DNA from: Pantoea sp. A4
GTDB taxonomy: Bacteria; Pseudomonadota; Gammaproteobacteria; Enterobacterales; Enterobacteriaceae
Assembly (NCBI RefSeq): GCF_000295955.2
Contig: NZ_ALXE01000026.1
Location: 104,800-168,799 of the forward strand
Reading direction: 5' to 3'
DNA length: 64,000 nt
The notes beneath the pieces are model-generated. The model was not told the DNA's origin, ran no database searches, and saw only the letters and a program-made list of their open reading frames with translations. Shown here in pieces: positions 39,695 through 52,319 of this stretch. The position numbers and the translations under genes are program-made. Each line of letters starts with the position of its first letter. Position 1 is the first letter of the stretch.

Positions 39695-41152
39695 TTGAAA
39701 CGCCTGAAATTAAACTATCTGATCATCGGTCTGATCACCGTGCTGCTCGCGCTGGCACTGTGGCCTGCCATCCCGTGGTACGGGGGCGGCAAAGATGCGA
39801 TATCCCAAATACGTGCGCGAGGCGTGCTGCGAGTCAGCACGATAAATTCGCCACTGACCTACTACACCGTGAATAAACTTCCGGCGGGTATGGATTACGA
39901 ACTGGCAAAACGCTTTGCTGATTATCTTGGGGTCAAGCTCCAGGTCACCGTGCGCCCGAACATTGGTGATCTGTTTGACGACCTGGATCACGGCAAGGCC
40001 GACGTGCTGGCGGCAGGGCTTATCTATAATAATGAGCGTTTGTCGCACTACCAAAGTGGCCCGAGCTACTACTCGGTCTCGCAGCAGTTGGTCTATCGCG
40101 TTGATAAAGCCAGGCCGAAAAACTTTGGCGACCTCAAAGGTCGGCTGATTGTCCCTTCGGGTTCGGCCTATCTTACTAACCTCAAAGAGGCGAAAGATAA
40201 GCAGTATCCCGATCTGGATTGGGCCATTTCGACCGATATGGGGCAGAAGTCCCTGCTGGAAGCTGTTGCGGACGGTAAGCTTGACTATACCGTTGGCGAC
40301 TCTGTCACCATTGCACTGCTGCAGCGGGTTCATCCCAACTTAGCGGTGGCTTTTGATATCAGTGATGAAGAACCCGTTACCTGGTATCTGCCGCAGCGCA
40401 GTGATGACAGCCTCAATGCCGCAATGTTGGATTTCTTTAGCCAGATGGGTGAAGAAGGCGCACTGGCGCGGTTGGATGAGAAGTATTTAGGCCACGTTGG
40501 TACGTTTGATTACGTCGATACCCGCACATTCCTGCGTGCCATTGACAATACGTTGCCTAATATTCAGTCCCTGTTCCAGAAGTACTCCAGCAGTCTGGAC
40601 TGGCGCTTGCTGGCAGCTATCTCTTATCAGGAGTCGCACTGGAACCCGCAGGCCACCTCACCCACCGGGGTGCGCGGCATGATGATGCTGACGCGCAATA
40701 CCGCCGATAGCTTACAGGTGAGCGATCGCCTCGACCCGGAGCAGAGCATTCGCGGCGGGAGTGAGTATTTGCAGCGGATGATGGCAAAAGTGCCCTCCAC
40801 CATTCCGGATGATGAGCGCATCTGGTTTGCCCTCGCCTCTTATAATATGGGGTATGCCCATATGTTGGATGCGCGCAAGCTGACGGCAAAACAGGGTGGC
40901 AACCCGGATAGCTGGGCGGACGTCAAACTGCGTCTGCCGATGCTAAGCCAGAAGCGCTACTACACGCAGACCTCCTACGGCTATGCTCGCGGCCATGAAG
41001 CCTACAATTATGTAGAGAACATCCGTAAGTACCAGATAAGCCTGGTGGGCTATCTGCAAGAGCAGGATAAGCGTTTGGCGCAGCGTAATGCGGAAGATGC
41101 TGAACTGGCGCAGGGATACCCTGCGGTAGAGCCGAAGCTGGCAATGAACTGA
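39695..41152 (+). CDS. mltF: Membrane-bound lytic murein transglycosylase F
   Basis: Cleaves peptidoglycan glycan strands, forming 1,6-anhydromuramic ends. The 485-residue product has an N-terminal signal/anchor (about residues 8-27). A periplasmic solute-binding-like domain follows (about 40-270, [15 protein letters not shown].., [17 protein letters not shown]). The C-terminal SLT domain has the catalytic glutamate in [25 protein letters not shown]. The start appears to be TTG at 39695, giving [12 protein letters not shown]; no ATG or GTG fits better. The C-terminal tail is shorter than in E. coli (518 aa). Confidence 0.93.
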   Translation: MKRLKLNYLIIGLITVLLALALWPAIPWYGGGKDAISQIRARGVLRVSTINSPLTYYTVNKLPAGMDYELAKRFADYLGVKLQVTVRPNIGDLFDDLDHGKADVLAAGLIYNNERLSHYQSGPSYYSVSQQLVYRVDKARPKNFGDLKGRLIVPSGSAYLTNLKEAKDKQYPDLDWAISTDMGQKSLLEAVADGKLDYTVGDSVTIALLQRVHPNLAVAFDISDEEPVTWYLPQRSDDSLNAAMLDFFSQMGEEGALARLDEKYLGHVGTFDYVDTRTFLRAIDNTLPNIQSLFQKYSSSLDWRLLAAISYQESHWNPQATSPTGVRGMMMLTRNTADSLQVSDRLDPEQSIRGGSEYLQRMMAKVPSTIPDDERIWFALASYNMGYAHMLDARKLTAKQGGNPDSWADVKLRLPMLSQKRYYTQTSYGYARGHEAYNYVENIRKYQISLVGYLQEQDKRLAQRNAEDAELAQGYPAVEPKLAMN

Positions 41153-41158
41153 TCAAAA

Positions 41159-41179
41159 AAGAGGGCGTAATGCCCTCTT
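41159..41179. terminator. Terminator between mltF and tadA
   Basis: AAGAGGGC and GCCCTCTT around GTAAT, preceded by a run of A, so read leftward it also has a T-run (serving tadA); for mltF the T-tract is weaker. Confidence 0.75.
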
Positions 41180-41201
41180 CTGTTAACTAACACGTCTTGT
41201 T

Positions 41202-42414
<1,213 letters not shown>

Positions 42415-42621
42415 AAAACACCTCTTTTTTCTCTTTTCATGCCTTCATTACACAGTGTAGCCATCACAAAGAGAGAGGAAACCTGTCATTTTTTATTCCA
42501 GAGATTAGAATTACCCGGCATCACGTTTTCTTCTGGTTGGGCTGACCAGGAATCTACACAGCCTGGCCAGTCAGCTTTACTCTTGTCTCCATGATGGAGG
42601 CATTTTGGAATGAGGATTCTG

Positions 42622-43458
42622 ATGAGTTCACTCCTGCGTATACGCCAGCTTTATCCCCGCCTGACCCTGAATGAGCGACGTCTGGCGGACTTCTTACTGT
42701 CGCAGCCCGATGAGGCGCGTAATCTGAGCTCACAAAGCCTGGCAGAGGTTTCCGGCGTGAGTCAGTCTAGCGTGGTTAAGTTCGCGCAAAAGTTAGGCTA
42801 TCGCGGCTTCCCGGCATTGAAGCTGGCATTGACCGAGTCGTTAGCGGATAAAGACGCGATCACGGTACACAACCACATTCTGAGCGACGACCCGTTAAAA
42901 GTGGTCGGAGAAAAATTACTGACAGAAAAACTGTCTGCCATTCGCGCGACGCTGGATATCAACAGCGAAGAGCGCCTGATGGAAGTGTTGGATCTGCTCA
43001 AGAATGCCCACCGCATTTTACTGACGGGCATGGGCGGATCTGGCCTGGTCGCGAAAGACTTTTCGTGGAAGCTGATGAAAATTGGCATCAATGCCGTGGC
43101 CGAGCAAGATATGCACGCCCTGCTTGCCAGCGTGCAGGCGATGCGCCATGGCGATGTGTTGCTGACCATCTCCTATACCGGCGAACGGCGTGAGATTAAC
43201 CTGGCCGCGCAGGAAGCGGCACAGATTGGTGCTTCAGTACTGGCGTTTACGGGATTTACGCCGAATTCCTTGCAACAGATTGCCAGCCACTGCCTCTATA
43301 CCGTGGCAGAAGAGCAGAGCAACCGCAGCGCCGCCATCTCATCCACCACCGCGCAGTTGGCATTGACCGATCTGCTGTTTATGGCGCTGGTGCAACAAGA
43401 TCCTGAACGGGCCGCCAGCCATATTCGCCACAGCCAAAACCTGGTGAACAACCTGTAA
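42622..43458 (+). CDS. yfhH: RpiR-family transcription regulator YfhH
   Basis: 278-residue regulator with an N-terminal HTH of the RpiR type (SLAEVSGVSQSSVVKFAQKLGYRGFPALK) and a C-terminal SIS sugar-phosphate-binding domain (ILLTGMGGSGLVAKDF). It is the homologue of E. coli YfhH, whose target is unknown. The ATG at 42622 follows AGGA at good spacing; another in-frame ATG lies at 42610. In E. coli the small ferredoxin gene yfhL sits between yfhH and acpS; here only 63 bp separate them, so yfhL is missing. Confidence 0.92.
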   Translation: MSSLLRIRQLYPRLTLNERRLADFLLSQPDEARNLSSQSLAEVSGVSQSSVVKFAQKLGYRGFPALKLALTESLADKDAITVHNHILSDDPLKVVGEKLLTEKLSAIRATLDINSEERLMEVLDLLKNAHRILLTGMGGSGLVAKDFSWKLMKIGINAVAEQDMHALLASVQAMRHGDVLLTISYTGERREINLAAQEAAQIGASVLAFTGFTPNSLQQIASHCLYTVAEEQSNRSAAISSTTAQLALTDLLFMALVQQDPERAASHIRHSQNLVNNL

Positions 43459-43467
43459 AAAAATAAA

Positions 43468-43495
43468 CCTTCAGCCAAAGGCGTTTGGCTGGAGG
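43468..43495 (-). terminator. Terminator after acpS
   Basis: CCTTCAGCCAAA pairs with TTTGGCTGGAGG (one mismatch) around GGCG; read leftward it is followed by TTTATTTTTTT. It lies between the convergent yfhH and acpS stops and ends the long lepA-to-acpS gene run. Confidence 0.85.
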
Positions 43496-43521
43496 TGGGA
43501 GATAACGGCAAGATGCGGTGA

Positions 43522-43902
43522 TTAAGACTCAATAATCACCGTGGCACAGGCGTAATGCCGCTCATCCGCCAGCGTCACATGGACGTGATTCACGCCAAGG
43601 CGCTGGGCCACTTCCGCAGCGTGGTGGAAGAAACGCAGGCCGGGCTTACCCAGCTCATCGTTGTAGACTTCAAACTGGTTAAAGGCGAGACCACCGCGAA
43701 TCCCGGTGCCAAACGCTTTGGCTGCCGCTTCTTTGACGGCAAAACGCTTCGCCAGAAAACGCAGTGGCTGCCGGTGGCTCTGGTACTGCTGCCACTCGGC
43801 ATCACTTAAGACCCTTCGAGCCAGGCGATCGCCTGAACGTTCGATCACTCCGGCGATACGTTCAATTTCAACAATATCGGTGCCCAGCCCAAGGATAGCC
43901 AT
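43522..43902 (-). CDS. acpS: Holo-[acyl-carrier-protein] synthase
   Basis: Transfers phosphopantetheine from CoA to acyl carrier protein. The 126-residue product has the Mg-binding Asp in [14 protein letters not shown] and the conserved [21 protein letters not shown]. Its ATG overlaps the pdxJ stop by one base (TAATG), so the two genes are translationally coupled. Confidence 0.97.
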   Translation of the reverse strand: MAILGLGTDIVEIERIAGVIERSGDRLARRVLSDAEWQQYQSHRQPLRFLAKRFAVKEAAAKAFGTGIRGGLAFNQFEVYNDELGKPGLRFFHHAAEVAQRLGVNHVHVTLADERHYACATVIIES

Positions 43903-44633
43903 TAGCGACGCGCTTCCCGTAACAGCTGCTTCATCTCTTTCACCGCCTCTGCCAGGCCGCTAAACACCGCACGACCAATAATGGCGTGACCAATGTTCAG
44001 TTCATGCATTTCCGGCAGTGCGGCAATCGGCAGCACATTGTGATAGGTCAGGCCGTGGCCCGCATTCACTTTTAAACCGCGGCTGGCGGCAAAGGTTGCT
44101 GCGTGGCGAATGCGCGCCAGTTCAGCGTCACGTTCCAGCCCTTCGGCGGCTTCGGCATAGGCACCGGTATGGATTTCGATATAAGGCGCACCGCTGGTCA
44201 CTGCCGCTTCAATTTGACGCTCTTCGGCATCAATGAACAGAGAAACCAAAATGCCCGCACGGCTCAACTGCTGCACTGCGGCGTTAATTTTTTCCTGCTG
44301 GCCCGCCACGTCGAGGCCACCTTCGGTGGTCACTTCTTCGCGCTTTTCAGGGACCAGGCAGACAAACTGAGGTTTGATTTCACAGGCAATCGCAATCATC
44401 TCATCGGTGACTGCCATTTCGAGGTTCATCCGCGTCTGGATGGTGTCGCGCAGGATGCGAACATCACGATCGGTGATGTGACGACGATCTTCACGCAGGT
44501 GTACGGTAATGCCATCAGCCCCGGCCTGCTCAGAGATAAACGCCGCCTGTACCGGGTCCGGATAACTGGTGCCACGCGCGTTACGCACAGTAGCGATGTG
44601 ATCGATATTGATCCCTAACAGCAACTCAGCCAT
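43902..44633 (-). CDS. pdxJ: Pyridoxine 5'-phosphate synthase
   Basis: Final ring-forming enzyme of the DXP-dependent vitamin B6 pathway; joins 1-deoxyxylulose 5-phosphate and 3-amino-2-oxopropyl phosphate. The 243-residue TIM barrel begins [23 protein letters not shown] and has the phosphate-binding [12 protein letters not shown] near its end. Located between recO (67 bp upstream) and acpS (one-base overlap). Confidence 0.98.
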   Translation of the reverse strand: MAELLLGINIDHIATVRNARGTSYPDPVQAAFISEQAGADGITVHLREDRRHITDRDVRILRDTIQTRMNLEMAVTDEMIAIACEIKPQFVCLVPEKREEVTTEGGLDVAGQQEKINAAVQQLSRAGILVSLFIDAEERQIEAAVTSGAPYIEIHTGAYAEAAEGLERDAELARIRHAATFAASRGLKVNAGHGLTYHNVLPIAALPEMHELNIGHAIIGRAVFSGLAEAVKEMKQLLREARR

Positions 44634-44700
44634 GACAATCCTCTGTATTGTTCAGTATTGCACGCAGTGTAGCGCGACACGTCTGGCGGTGGTATGGCGA

Positions 44701-45432
44701 TCAGGAGGTTTTCGGCCCGGCTGGCGTTTTTTTCGGCACGAACTGGCGAAACAGCTCCTGGCTTTTGAGTGGCTTACCGCCCAGATAGGGTTTGAGTGCC
44801 ATACGCGTGAAGCGCTTAGCAGCGCGTAGCTGGGCTACGTCGTTAAACTGACGACTGGCCAATGCCTGGAGTTCACTGCCGGTAAAACTGCGCTGCCCTA
44901 CGACCAGGCTGGCAATAAACCCTTTCTCTTCACGGTAGCTGTAGGTCATGTTGTCGGCAACCGGCTCACCGCTACCGGCGCAGTGCAGGAAATCGACGCC
45001 GTAGCCAAGGTGTCCGAGCAACGCCAGTTCAAAACGCCGTAGCGACGGTTCTGGCGATCCGCTGGTGGACGCAAGGCCTTGCAGGCAGTGGAGATAGTCG
45101 AAGAACAGTTCGCCAAACGGGATCTCCTGCTCAAGCACGCGTGAGAGCAGTTCGTTGACGTAGAGTCCGCAGTAGAGAGTGATGCCGCTGAGAGGCAGTG
45201 CGAGGGAAACCGCTTCGGCATTGCGTAGGGTTTTAACTTCACCGCGCCCACCCCAACGGACAAGCAGCGGCGTGAACGGTTGCAGCGTACCTTTAAGCTG
45301 AGAGCGTCGTGCCCGGGCACCTTTGGCCAGCACCCGCACGCGTCCGTCGCTTTCGCTGAACAGATCGAGCAGCAGGCTGGTTTCACTATAGGGGCGACTG
45401 TGTAGCACAAACGCCCGTTGCCAGCCTTCCAT
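44701..45432 (-). CDS. recO: DNA repair protein RecO
   Basis: RecFOR-pathway protein that anneals DNA and helps load RecA. The 243-residue product begins [27 protein letters not shown] (N-terminal OB fold) and has the helical C-terminal part with [27 protein letters not shown]. The start is the ATG at 45432; an in-frame TTG one codon upstream is not needed. It starts 3 bp after the era stop, an rnc-era-recO operon as in E. coli. Confidence 0.96.
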   Translation of the reverse strand: MEGWQRAFVLHSRPYSETSLLLDLFSESDGRVRVLAKGARARRSQLKGTLQPFTPLLVRWGGRGEVKTLRNAEAVSLALPLSGITLYCGLYVNELLSRVLEQEIPFGELFFDYLHCLQGLASTSGSPEPSLRRFELALLGHLGYGVDFLHCAGSGEPVADNMTYSYREEKGFIASLVVGQRSFTGSELQALASRQFNDVAQLRAAKRFTRMALKPYLGGKPLKSQELFRQFVPKKTPAGPKTS

Positions 45433-45435
45433 CAA

Positions 45436-46344
45436 TTAGCCTTCGTCAGAGTAACCCAGGCTGCGCAGCGCACGTTCATCGTCGGCCCAGCCGGATTTGA
45501 CCTTGACCCACAGCTCAAGATGCACTTTCGCTTCGAACATGTCTTCCATGTCGCGACGCGCTTCAATACCGATGGTTTTGATTTTGGCCCCTTTGTTGCC
45601 AATCACCATGCGTTTCTGGCCTTCACGTTCCACCAGAATCAGACCATTGATGTCGTAACCGCCGCGATCGTTAGAGACAAACTGCTCAATCTCAACCGTG
45701 ACAGAATACGGCAGTTCTGCACCGAGGAAGCGCATCAGTTTTTCACGGATGATCTCAGAAGCCATAAAGCGCTGAGAGCGATCGGTGATGTAGTCTTCCG
45801 GGAAGTGATGCTCGGACTGCGGCAAATGTTTACGCGCGATCTGGGCAATGGTATCCACGTTCTGGCCGCTTTCCGCAGAAATAGGCACGATGTCGAGGAA
45901 GTCCATCTGCTGGCTAAGGAACTGCAGATGTGGCAACAGGATGCTCTTATCCTGAATGTTGTCGACTTTGTTGATCGCCAGGATGACCGGCACGGTGCCG
46001 CCACGCAGCTTGTTTAACACCATTTCATCATCGGGTGTCCAGCGCGTGCCTTCTACCACAAATACGACCAGTTCAACATCACCGATGGAGCTACTGGCGG
46101 CACGGTTCATCAAACGGTTGATGGCGCGCTTCTCTTCCATGTGCAGCCCTGGTGTATCCACATAAATGGCCTGATAGGCCCCTTCCGTGTGAATACCCAT
46201 AATGCGGTGACGCGTGGTCTGCGGTTTACGCGATGTGATCGACACTTTCTGCCCCAGTAACTGGTTCAGTAAAGTGGATTTGCCAACGTTAGGTCGGCCA
46301 ACAATCGCGACAAAGCCGCTATAGGTTACTTCTTGTTCGCTCAT
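45436..46344 (-). CDS. era: GTPase Era
   Basis: Essential GTPase that binds 16S rRNA near its 3' end and checks 30S assembly. The 302-residue product has the P-loop [18 protein letters not shown] and NKVDN motifs, and a C-terminal KH domain with [24 protein letters not shown]. It follows rnc by 45 bp. It matches E. coli Era (301 aa). Confidence 0.98.
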   Translation of the reverse strand: MSEQEVTYSGFVAIVGRPNVGKSTLLNQLLGQKVSITSRKPQTTRHRIMGIHTEGAYQAIYVDTPGLHMEEKRAINRLMNRAASSSIGDVELVVFVVEGTRWTPDDEMVLNKLRGGTVPVILAINKVDNIQDKSILLPHLQFLSQQMDFLDIVPISAESGQNVDTIAQIARKHLPQSEHHFPEDYITDRSQRFMASEIIREKLMRFLGAELPYSVTVEIEQFVSNDRGGYDINGLILVEREGQKRMVIGNKGAKIKTIGIEARRDMEDMFEAKVHLELWVKVKSGWADDERALRSLGYSDEG

Positions 46345-46389
46345 TCGAGTCCTGACTTTTTCAACGCCTGTTCAGGCGCTGCGATTTAG

Positions 46390-47097
<708 letters not shown>

Positions 47098-47152
47098 TTA
47101 CTCTGCATACGAAACAGGGCTGACCTTCCAACTCATGCTGTTTAGTGTGCAG

Positions 47153-47172
47153 TGGCTCCCCGTAGGGAGCCA
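47153..47172 (-). other. Hairpin in the lepB-rnc leader
   Basis: TGGCTCCC and GGGAGCCA form a perfect 8-bp stem around CGTA with no T-run. In E. coli the rnc leader carries stem-loops cut by RNase III for autoregulation; this could be an equivalent or a processing site between lepB and rnc. Function is inferred. Confidence 0.45.
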
Positions 47173-47203
47173 GCCGATTAACCCCGCCGCAGCGGGATTG
47201 CTG

Positions 47204-48178
47204 TTAGTGAATACCACCGATACGACTCAGTCGTACGCCGGTTGGCCACTTACCTTCTTGTTTCTCAAAGCTCATCCAGATCGCTACCGCTTTGCCCACC
47301 AGGTTCTTCTCTGGCACAAAGCCCCAATAACGGCTGTCTGCGCTGTTGTCACGGTTATCGCCCATCATGAAGTACTGACCTTGCGGCACCACCCACGTTG
47401 ACTGTGGCTGGCCTGGCTGCTGGTAGTACATGCCTGGCTGGCTTGGTGCTTCATTCACCAGCAGGATGTCATGAGTAACAGTGCCTAAAGTCTCTTTGCG
47501 TGTACCTAACCGTAGACCACCGCGCAGGGTTTCGCCTTGTGGTAACTGATAAAAACCGCTGCCGCTTTCATTGCCGTCAAAGCCACTGAAAGTCTGCACA
47601 AAGTTACTTGGCTCGATATTTGTGTAGGTCACTGGCAACGCGCTGGTGCAAGACTGGCCTTCACCACAACCTGGATTCACCGTCAGCGTCTTGCTGATAG
47701 GGTCAAACACCACTTTATCGCCCGGCAGGCCGATAACGCGCTTAATGTAGTCCACGCTTGGATCTTTCGGGTACTTAAATACCGCCACATCGCCACGCTG
47801 TGGATGCCCGGTAGGGATCAGCGTGGTTTGTGTGATCGGGTCTTTAATGCCGTAAGCAAACTTCTCGACCAGGATGAAATCACCGATTAACAGCGTTGGC
47901 ATCATTGAACCCGATGGGATCTGGAAGGGTTCAACGATAAACGAACGCACGACGAACACCACCAACAGCACCGGAAACACCGAAGCGGCTGTCTCTACCC
48001 AGCCAGGCTGAGCAGAGACTTTTGCCAGGGTTTTGCTGTCAATGCTATTCCCCGTCTGCGCCTGAGCAGCAGCCTGTTTAGCACGACGCTTAGGTGCCCA
48101 CTTAAAGCGATCAAGACACCAGATAATCCCTGTGATCAGCGTAGCTAACGCCAGTAACAGTGCGAACATATTAGCCAT
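47204..48178 (-). CDS. lepB: Signal peptidase I
   Basis: Inner-membrane serine/lysine peptidase that removes Sec and Tat signal peptides. The 324-residue product has TM1 (about 2-21), a basic cytoplasmic loop, TM2 (about 62-80) and the catalytic dyad at the E. coli numbering: Ser91 in IPSGSMMPTLLIGDF and Lys146 in YIKRVIGLPGD. The closing box GDNRDNSADSRYWGFV is present. Starts 9 bp after lepA. Confidence 0.98.
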   Translation of the reverse strand: MANMFALLLALATLITGIIWCLDRFKWAPKRRAKQAAAQAQTGNSIDSKTLAKVSAQPGWVETAASVFPVLLVVFVVRSFIVEPFQIPSGSMMPTLLIGDFILVEKFAYGIKDPITQTTLIPTGHPQRGDVAVFKYPKDPSVDYIKRVIGLPGDKVVFDPISKTLTVNPGCGEGQSCTSALPVTYTNIEPSNFVQTFSGFDGNESGSGFYQLPQGETLRGGLRLGTRKETLGTVTHDILLVNEAPSQPGMYYQQPGQPQSTWVVPQGQYFMMGDNRDNSADSRYWGFVPEKNLVGKAVAIWMSFEKQEGKWPTGVRLSRIGGIH

Positions 48179-48187
48179 TACAATTCC

Positions 48188-49987
48188 TTATTTGCTGTCT
48201 TTACCGACATGCAGAATGGCAAGGAAGGCTTCCTGCGGCAGTTCAACGTTTCCTACCTGCTTCATGCGCTTCTTACCGTCTTTCTGCTTCTGCAACAGCT
48301 TTTTCTTACGGCTGACGTCACCGCCATAGCATTTCGCCAGGACGTTTTTACGCAGCTGCTTCACTGTTGAGCGAGCAATAATGTGGTTGCCGATCGCCGC
48401 CTGAATCGCAATATCGAACTGCTGACGAGGGATCAGATCTTTCATCTTCTCCACTAAGTCGCGGCCACGGTACTGTGAGTTATCGCGGTGGGTGATCAGC
48501 GCCAGCGCATCAACACGTTCTGAGTTAATCATTACGTCGACGCGCACCATGTCAGAGGCCTGGAAACGTTTGAAATTATAATCGAGCGAAGCATAGCCGC
48601 GTGACGTTGATTTCAGACGGTCGAAGAAGTCGAGAACCACTTCTGCCATCGGAATTTCATAGGTCAGTGCAACCTGCTTGCCGTGGTAAACCATGTTGGT
48701 CTGAACACCACGTTTCTCAATGCACAGTGTGATGACATTGCCCAGATATTCCTGTGGCAACAGCATGTGACACTCAGCGATTGGCTCACGCAGTTCTTCA
48801 ATATTATTCAATGGTGGCAGCTTGGACGGGCTGTCTACGTACACGGTTTGACCATCAGTGGTCAGCACTTCATAGACAACCGTTGGCGCTGTGGTGATCA
48901 GGTCGAGATCGTATTCACGCTCCAGACGCTCCTGAATGATCTCCATGTGCAGCAGACCCAGGAAGCCGATGCGGAAACCGAAGCCCAGCGCCGTTGAGCT
49001 CTCTGGCTCATAGAACAGCGAGGCATCGTTCAGGCTCAGTTTGCCCAGCGCATCACGGAATGCTTCATAATCATCAGAGCTGATCGGGAACAGGCCCGCA
49101 TAAACCTGCGGCTTCACTTTCTTAAAGCCAGGCAGAACTTTATCCGCTGGATTGCGTTGCAGCGTCAGCGTATCGCCCACCGGGGCGCCGAGGATATCTT
49201 TGATGGCGCAAACCAGCCAGCCTACTTCACCGCAATTCAGTTCATTGCGATCAACCTGCTTCGGCGTGAAGATACCCAGACGGTCAGCGTTATAAGTCTG
49301 ACCGGTACTCATGACTTTGACTTTGTCGCCTTTACGCAGCGTACCGTTTTTAATACGGATCAGAGACACGACGCCGAGGTAGTTATCAAACCAGGAGTCG
49401 ATGATCAGCGCCTGCAGTGGGCCTTCTGGATCGCCTTCCGGTGGTGGGATATCACGCACCAGGCGCTCAAGCACATCAGGCACGCCTACGCCGGTTTTAG
49501 CCGAGCAGCGCACAGCATCAGCCGCGTCGATGCCGACGATATCTTCAATCTCTTCGGCTACGCGCTCAGGATCGGCGGCTGGCAGGTCGATTTTGTTCAG
49601 TACCGGTACAACTTCCAGATCCATTTCCATGGCGGTGTAGCAGTTTGCCAGGGTCTGTGCTTCTACGCCCTGCCCTGCGTCAACCACCAGCAGTGCCCCT
49701 TCACAGGCAGCCAGAGAACGCGAAACTTCATAGGAGAAGTCAACGTGGCCGGGAGTATCGATAAAATTGAGCTGGTAAGTTTCACCGTTCAACGCTTTGT
49801 AATCGAGGGTTACGCTCTGCGCTTTGATGGTAATACCGCGTTCACGTTCCAGATCCATGGAGTCCAGAACCTGCGCAGCCATCTCACGATCGCTCAAGCC
49901 ACCACAAATTTGAATCAGTCGGTCTGAGAGCGTGGATTTGCCGTGGTCGATGTGTGCGATGATGGAGAAATTTCGTATGTGCTTCAT
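48188..49987 (-). CDS. lepA: Elongation factor 4 (LepA)
   Basis: Translational GTPase related to EF-G, thought to act in initiation and 30S biogenesis or to back-translocate stalled ribosomes. The 599-residue product has G1 [13 protein letters not shown], switch [14 protein letters not shown]3 [15 protein letters not shown] and G4 [11 protein letters not shown]. The LepA-specific C-terminal domain ends the protein. Length equals E. coli LepA (599 aa). It heads the lepA-lepB-rnc-era-recO-pdxJ-acpS run. Confidence 0.98.
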   Translation of the reverse strand: MKHIRNFSIIAHIDHGKSTLSDRLIQICGGLSDREMAAQVLDSMDLERERGITIKAQSVTLDYKALNGETYQLNFIDTPGHVDFSYEVSRSLAACEGALLVVDAGQGVEAQTLANCYTAMEMDLEVVPVLNKIDLPAADPERVAEEIEDIVGIDAADAVRCSAKTGVGVPDVLERLVRDIPPPEGDPEGPLQALIIDSWFDNYLGVVSLIRIKNGTLRKGDKVKVMSTGQTYNADRLGIFTPKQVDRNELNCGEVGWLVCAIKDILGAPVGDTLTLQRNPADKVLPGFKKVKPQVYAGLFPISSDDYEAFRDALGKLSLNDASLFYEPESSTALGFGFRIGFLGLLHMEIIQERLEREYDLDLITTAPTVVYEVLTTDGQTVYVDSPSKLPPLNNIEELREPIAECHMLLPQEYLGNVITLCIEKRGVQTNMVYHGKQVALTYEIPMAEVVLDFFDRLKSTSRGYASLDYNFKRFQASDMVRVDVMINSERVDALALITHRDNSQYRGRDLVEKMKDLIPRQQFDIAIQAAIGNHIIARSTVKQLRKNVLAKCYGGDVSRKKKLLQKQKDGKKRMKQVGNVELPQEAFLAILHVGKDSK

Positions 49988-50162
49988 TTATATGAATATC
50001 TTCACGTAGACTATCAGTTAAAAACCTGAGCACAGACACATTCAGGAAGATCGCTCTTAACCCACAATCCTGTCAGCCCATTAATGACGACGCATATTAC
50101 ACTGTTAGCGCCGCGCATAAAAGAATGGAACACAATGGATTTTTCCGGTTACAGCAGGAAAA

Positions 50163-50183
50163 AGGCCGCGAAGTTCGCGGCCT
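50163..50183 (-). terminator. Terminator after rseC
   Basis: AGGCCGCGAA-G-TTCGCGGCCT, a 21-base near-perfect palindrome followed leftward by TTTTTCC. It separates the rpoE operon from lepA; the 175 bp to the lepA start holds the lepA promoter but no gene. Confidence 0.8.
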
Positions 50184-50192
50184 GTTGGCAAT

Positions 50193-50657
50193 CTACTCGA
50201 CTGGCTCGATGCGGAGTGCATCCGGCGGCAAGGTGATGTTGAGAATCACCGGCTGAAAGGCTTCCCGATCACCCAAAAGTGTGGATAACCCTTTGGCGAT
50301 AATAAAGCCGCCAACGCCTCCCAACAGGGCACCACAGGCAGCAGCCAGATCGCTCTGGAACAGCAGTTGAAACAGGCCAGCAACCACAAACAGGCCGATG
50401 AGCGGCGTCATGTAGACCAGCAGCGCAGAACCTAACAGGCTGCTTTCACGGATGCCGATTTCAATGCGCTGTCCTGGCTGCAACGGCTTATCGCTGTTGA
50501 TGGTCATCACATGCGCATCTTTGGGGCCCATCTTGTTCAGCATCGCGCTGCCGCAACCTTTGCGCGCCGAGCAGCTGTTACAGGAGGTTTTCGCCTCCGA
50601 ATGTAACGTTGCTACGCCATCCTGCCATGCCACTACGGTGGCCCATTCTCTCATCAT
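50193..50657 (-). CDS. rseC: SoxR-reducing system / sigma-E regulator RseC
   Basis: Inner-membrane protein of the rpoE operon that also takes part in the SoxR-reducing system. The 154-residue product has an N-terminal cysteine cluster (CNSCSARKGC) and two membrane helices (about 72-95 and 102-122). The start is ATG at 50657, overlapping the rseB stop (ATGA), or the next ATG at 50654. The family contains a possible metal or Fe-S site in this Cys cluster. Confidence 0.93.
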   Translation of the reverse strand: MMREWATVVAWQDGVATLHSEAKTSCNSCSARKGCGSAMLNKMGPKDAHVMTINSDKPLQPGQRIEIGIRESSLLGSALLVYMTPLIGLFVVAGLFQLLFQSDLAAACGALLGGVGGFIIAKGLSTLLGDREAFQPVILNITLPPDALRIEPVE

Positions 50658-51631
50658 TGTTGTGACCCCAAATTCACGCTGTCCGCAATATGTTTGGCCG
50701 TAGCGGGTGGTAATTCGCCCACCACGGTAATCTCACTATTATCGCGCACTTCGGTTTGCACCGTACGACGTCCAGTGCGCAATATCTGCGTCACACTGTT
50801 TTTATCGGCGGGTGTCACATTAATGGTGAAGCTAAACAGGCCATCGCTGTAGAGCCGCGACTCCACGGTTTTACTCAGCGCAGGAATTTCACGGCGGTTC
50901 TGTGCCACCAGTTTCATCCCCGCAGGCAACCATTCTGGCTGCCACGCCAGCGACACTTTGTCGCCCTGCGGGACGGAGAGCACCGGGGGAAGATTGGCTT
51001 TTTGCAGCCCCTGCATCACAGTGCGCACGCCTTCATCCACCGCGAAACTGGTGACACGGAACTGCTCCAGCGTTTCGCCGTCGTGATCGAGCAGATCGAT
51101 GCGCAGCGGCAGCTTAGTATCCATATCCAGCCACGCGACGTAGCTGTAGCGCGTACCATCACGCGATACCACTCGCACCACTTCACACATTTGATCGGCA
51201 ACGCGTGCGCGACCCACTGCGATGAAATCGTAGTTAGCGGAGAGCTGTTTAAAATCCGCGAAGACCAGAGACGGCAACGCATCGATAATATGATCGCCAG
51301 GCAGTGAGAAGGGATCGAGGCCGGGTTCAAAATAGCTGATTTCATTACCGCGCTGAATCACCTCGCGTCGAGGCCCATCCATTTGCAGTAACTGAACGTA
51401 AGACTGGTGATTGATAACCGCATGGCGATAACGCAGGGATTCAATGCCAACGCGGCTAACGTTGATGTAGGCGAACTCATAATTGAGATTCAGGCTCGCC
51501 TGTTCCATCTGTTGCAGTAACACAGAGGTATCAGGCGCCGCGCTAACAGGCGGCGGCGTCTGAGCCAAAGCGGTAGTGGACCACAACAAGCTGCCTGCCA
51601 ACAGGCTTACGGCGCACCAAAGTTGCTTCAT
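50654..51631 (-). CDS. rseB: Sigma-E factor regulatory protein RseB
   Basis: Periplasmic protein that binds RseA and protects it from DegS until lipopolysaccharide signals release it. The 325-residue product has signal peptide MKQLWCAVSLLAGSLLWSTT(ALA) and a MucB/RseB fold resembling lipoprotein-binding LolA in its N-terminal domain. It lies 5 bp after rseA and overlaps rseC by 4 bp. Confidence 0.96.
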   Translation of the reverse strand: MKQLWCAVSLLAGSLLWSTTALAQTPPPVSAAPDTSVLLQQMEQASLNLNYEFAYINVSRVGIESLRYRHAVINHQSYVQLLQMDGPRREVIQRGNEISYFEPGLDPFSLPGDHIIDALPSLVFADFKQLSANYDFIAVGRARVADQMCEVVRVVSRDGTRYSYVAWLDMDTKLPLRIDLLDHDGETLEQFRVTSFAVDEGVRTVMQGLQKANLPPVLSVPQGDKVSLAWQPEWLPAGMKLVAQNRREIPALSKTVESRLYSDGLFSFTINVTPADKNSVTQILRTGRRTVQTEVRDNSEITVVGELPPATAKHIADSVNLGSQQ

Positions 51632-51636
51632 TACCG

Positions 51637-52293
51637 CTACTGTATACCTAAGGTCTGGTTACCAGGGACTTCAGCTTGTGCCTGCTGAGGTGCATTCTGA
51701 TCGATCTGCGTACGATCGGCATGTAAACGGCGTTGCAGTTCATAGTCCTGCAACATCGCATTCACGCGACGACGCTGTTCCTGCACCTGCTGAGTGGTAC
51801 CGCTGGTGTCAAAAACATCGGCAGAAGGAACACCCAGGCTAACAGGCGATGCTTTGCCCATCATCGGCAGCGTGTTAAACACCGGGGAATCAGAAGATTC
51901 CGTGCCTGGAGTGCTACCGTGCTGGTTGTACTGCTGTACACCCACAATCACGGCCAGTGAAACACAAGCAGCCACACCCACCTGGGTCAACTGTGCGGCC
52001 CACGGACGTGCTTTGCGCCAGAATGGCATTTTTTCCCAGCGTGACGGTTCCGGTTGTGCTTCGGGCAGCAACGGGGTCACGTTGGAGCGTGCCGGCTCAA
52101 GCTCAATAGCTGCTGCCACGCGCGCACTGATATCAAAATGCAGAACTTCACCTACATCGCCGCGCATTGTATCGCGGACCAGATGGTAGCGCTGCCATTG
52201 CTGTTGCAGCTCTACATCCCTCGATAACGTTGAAATCAGCTCGTTATCTAAAGTTTCACCATCCATTAGAGCGGAAAGTTGTTCTTTCTGCAT
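51637..52293 (-). CDS. rseA: Anti-sigma-E factor RseA
   Basis: Single-pass inner-membrane protein whose cytoplasmic N-terminus (MQKEQLSALMDGETLDNELISTL..) binds and inhibits RpoE. It is destroyed by DegS, RseP and ClpXP under envelope stress. The 218-residue product has one membrane helix (about 99-117, AQLTQVGVAACVSLAVIVGV) and a periplasmic RseB-binding tail rich in Gln/Arg. It follows rpoE by 26 bp. Confidence 0.97.
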   Translation of the reverse strand: MQKEQLSALMDGETLDNELISTLSRDVELQQQWQRYHLVRDTMRGDVGEVLHFDISARVAAAIELEPARSNVTPLLPEAQPEPSRWEKMPFWRKARPWAAQLTQVGVAACVSLAVIVGVQQYNQHGSTPGTESSDSPVFNTLPMMGKASPVSLGVPSADVFDTSGTTQQVQEQRRRVNAMLQDYELQRRLHADRTQIDQNAPQQAQAEVPGNQTLGIQ

Positions 52294-52319
52294 GCCTTAA
52301 ACCCTTCCAGTAGCCGTTA

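Noticed and set aside
49157..49927. 256-residue open frame antisense to lepA
   Set aside because: It lies wholly inside the strongly conserved lepA gene, has no family features, and its composition is what a codon-biased gene gives on the opposite strand.
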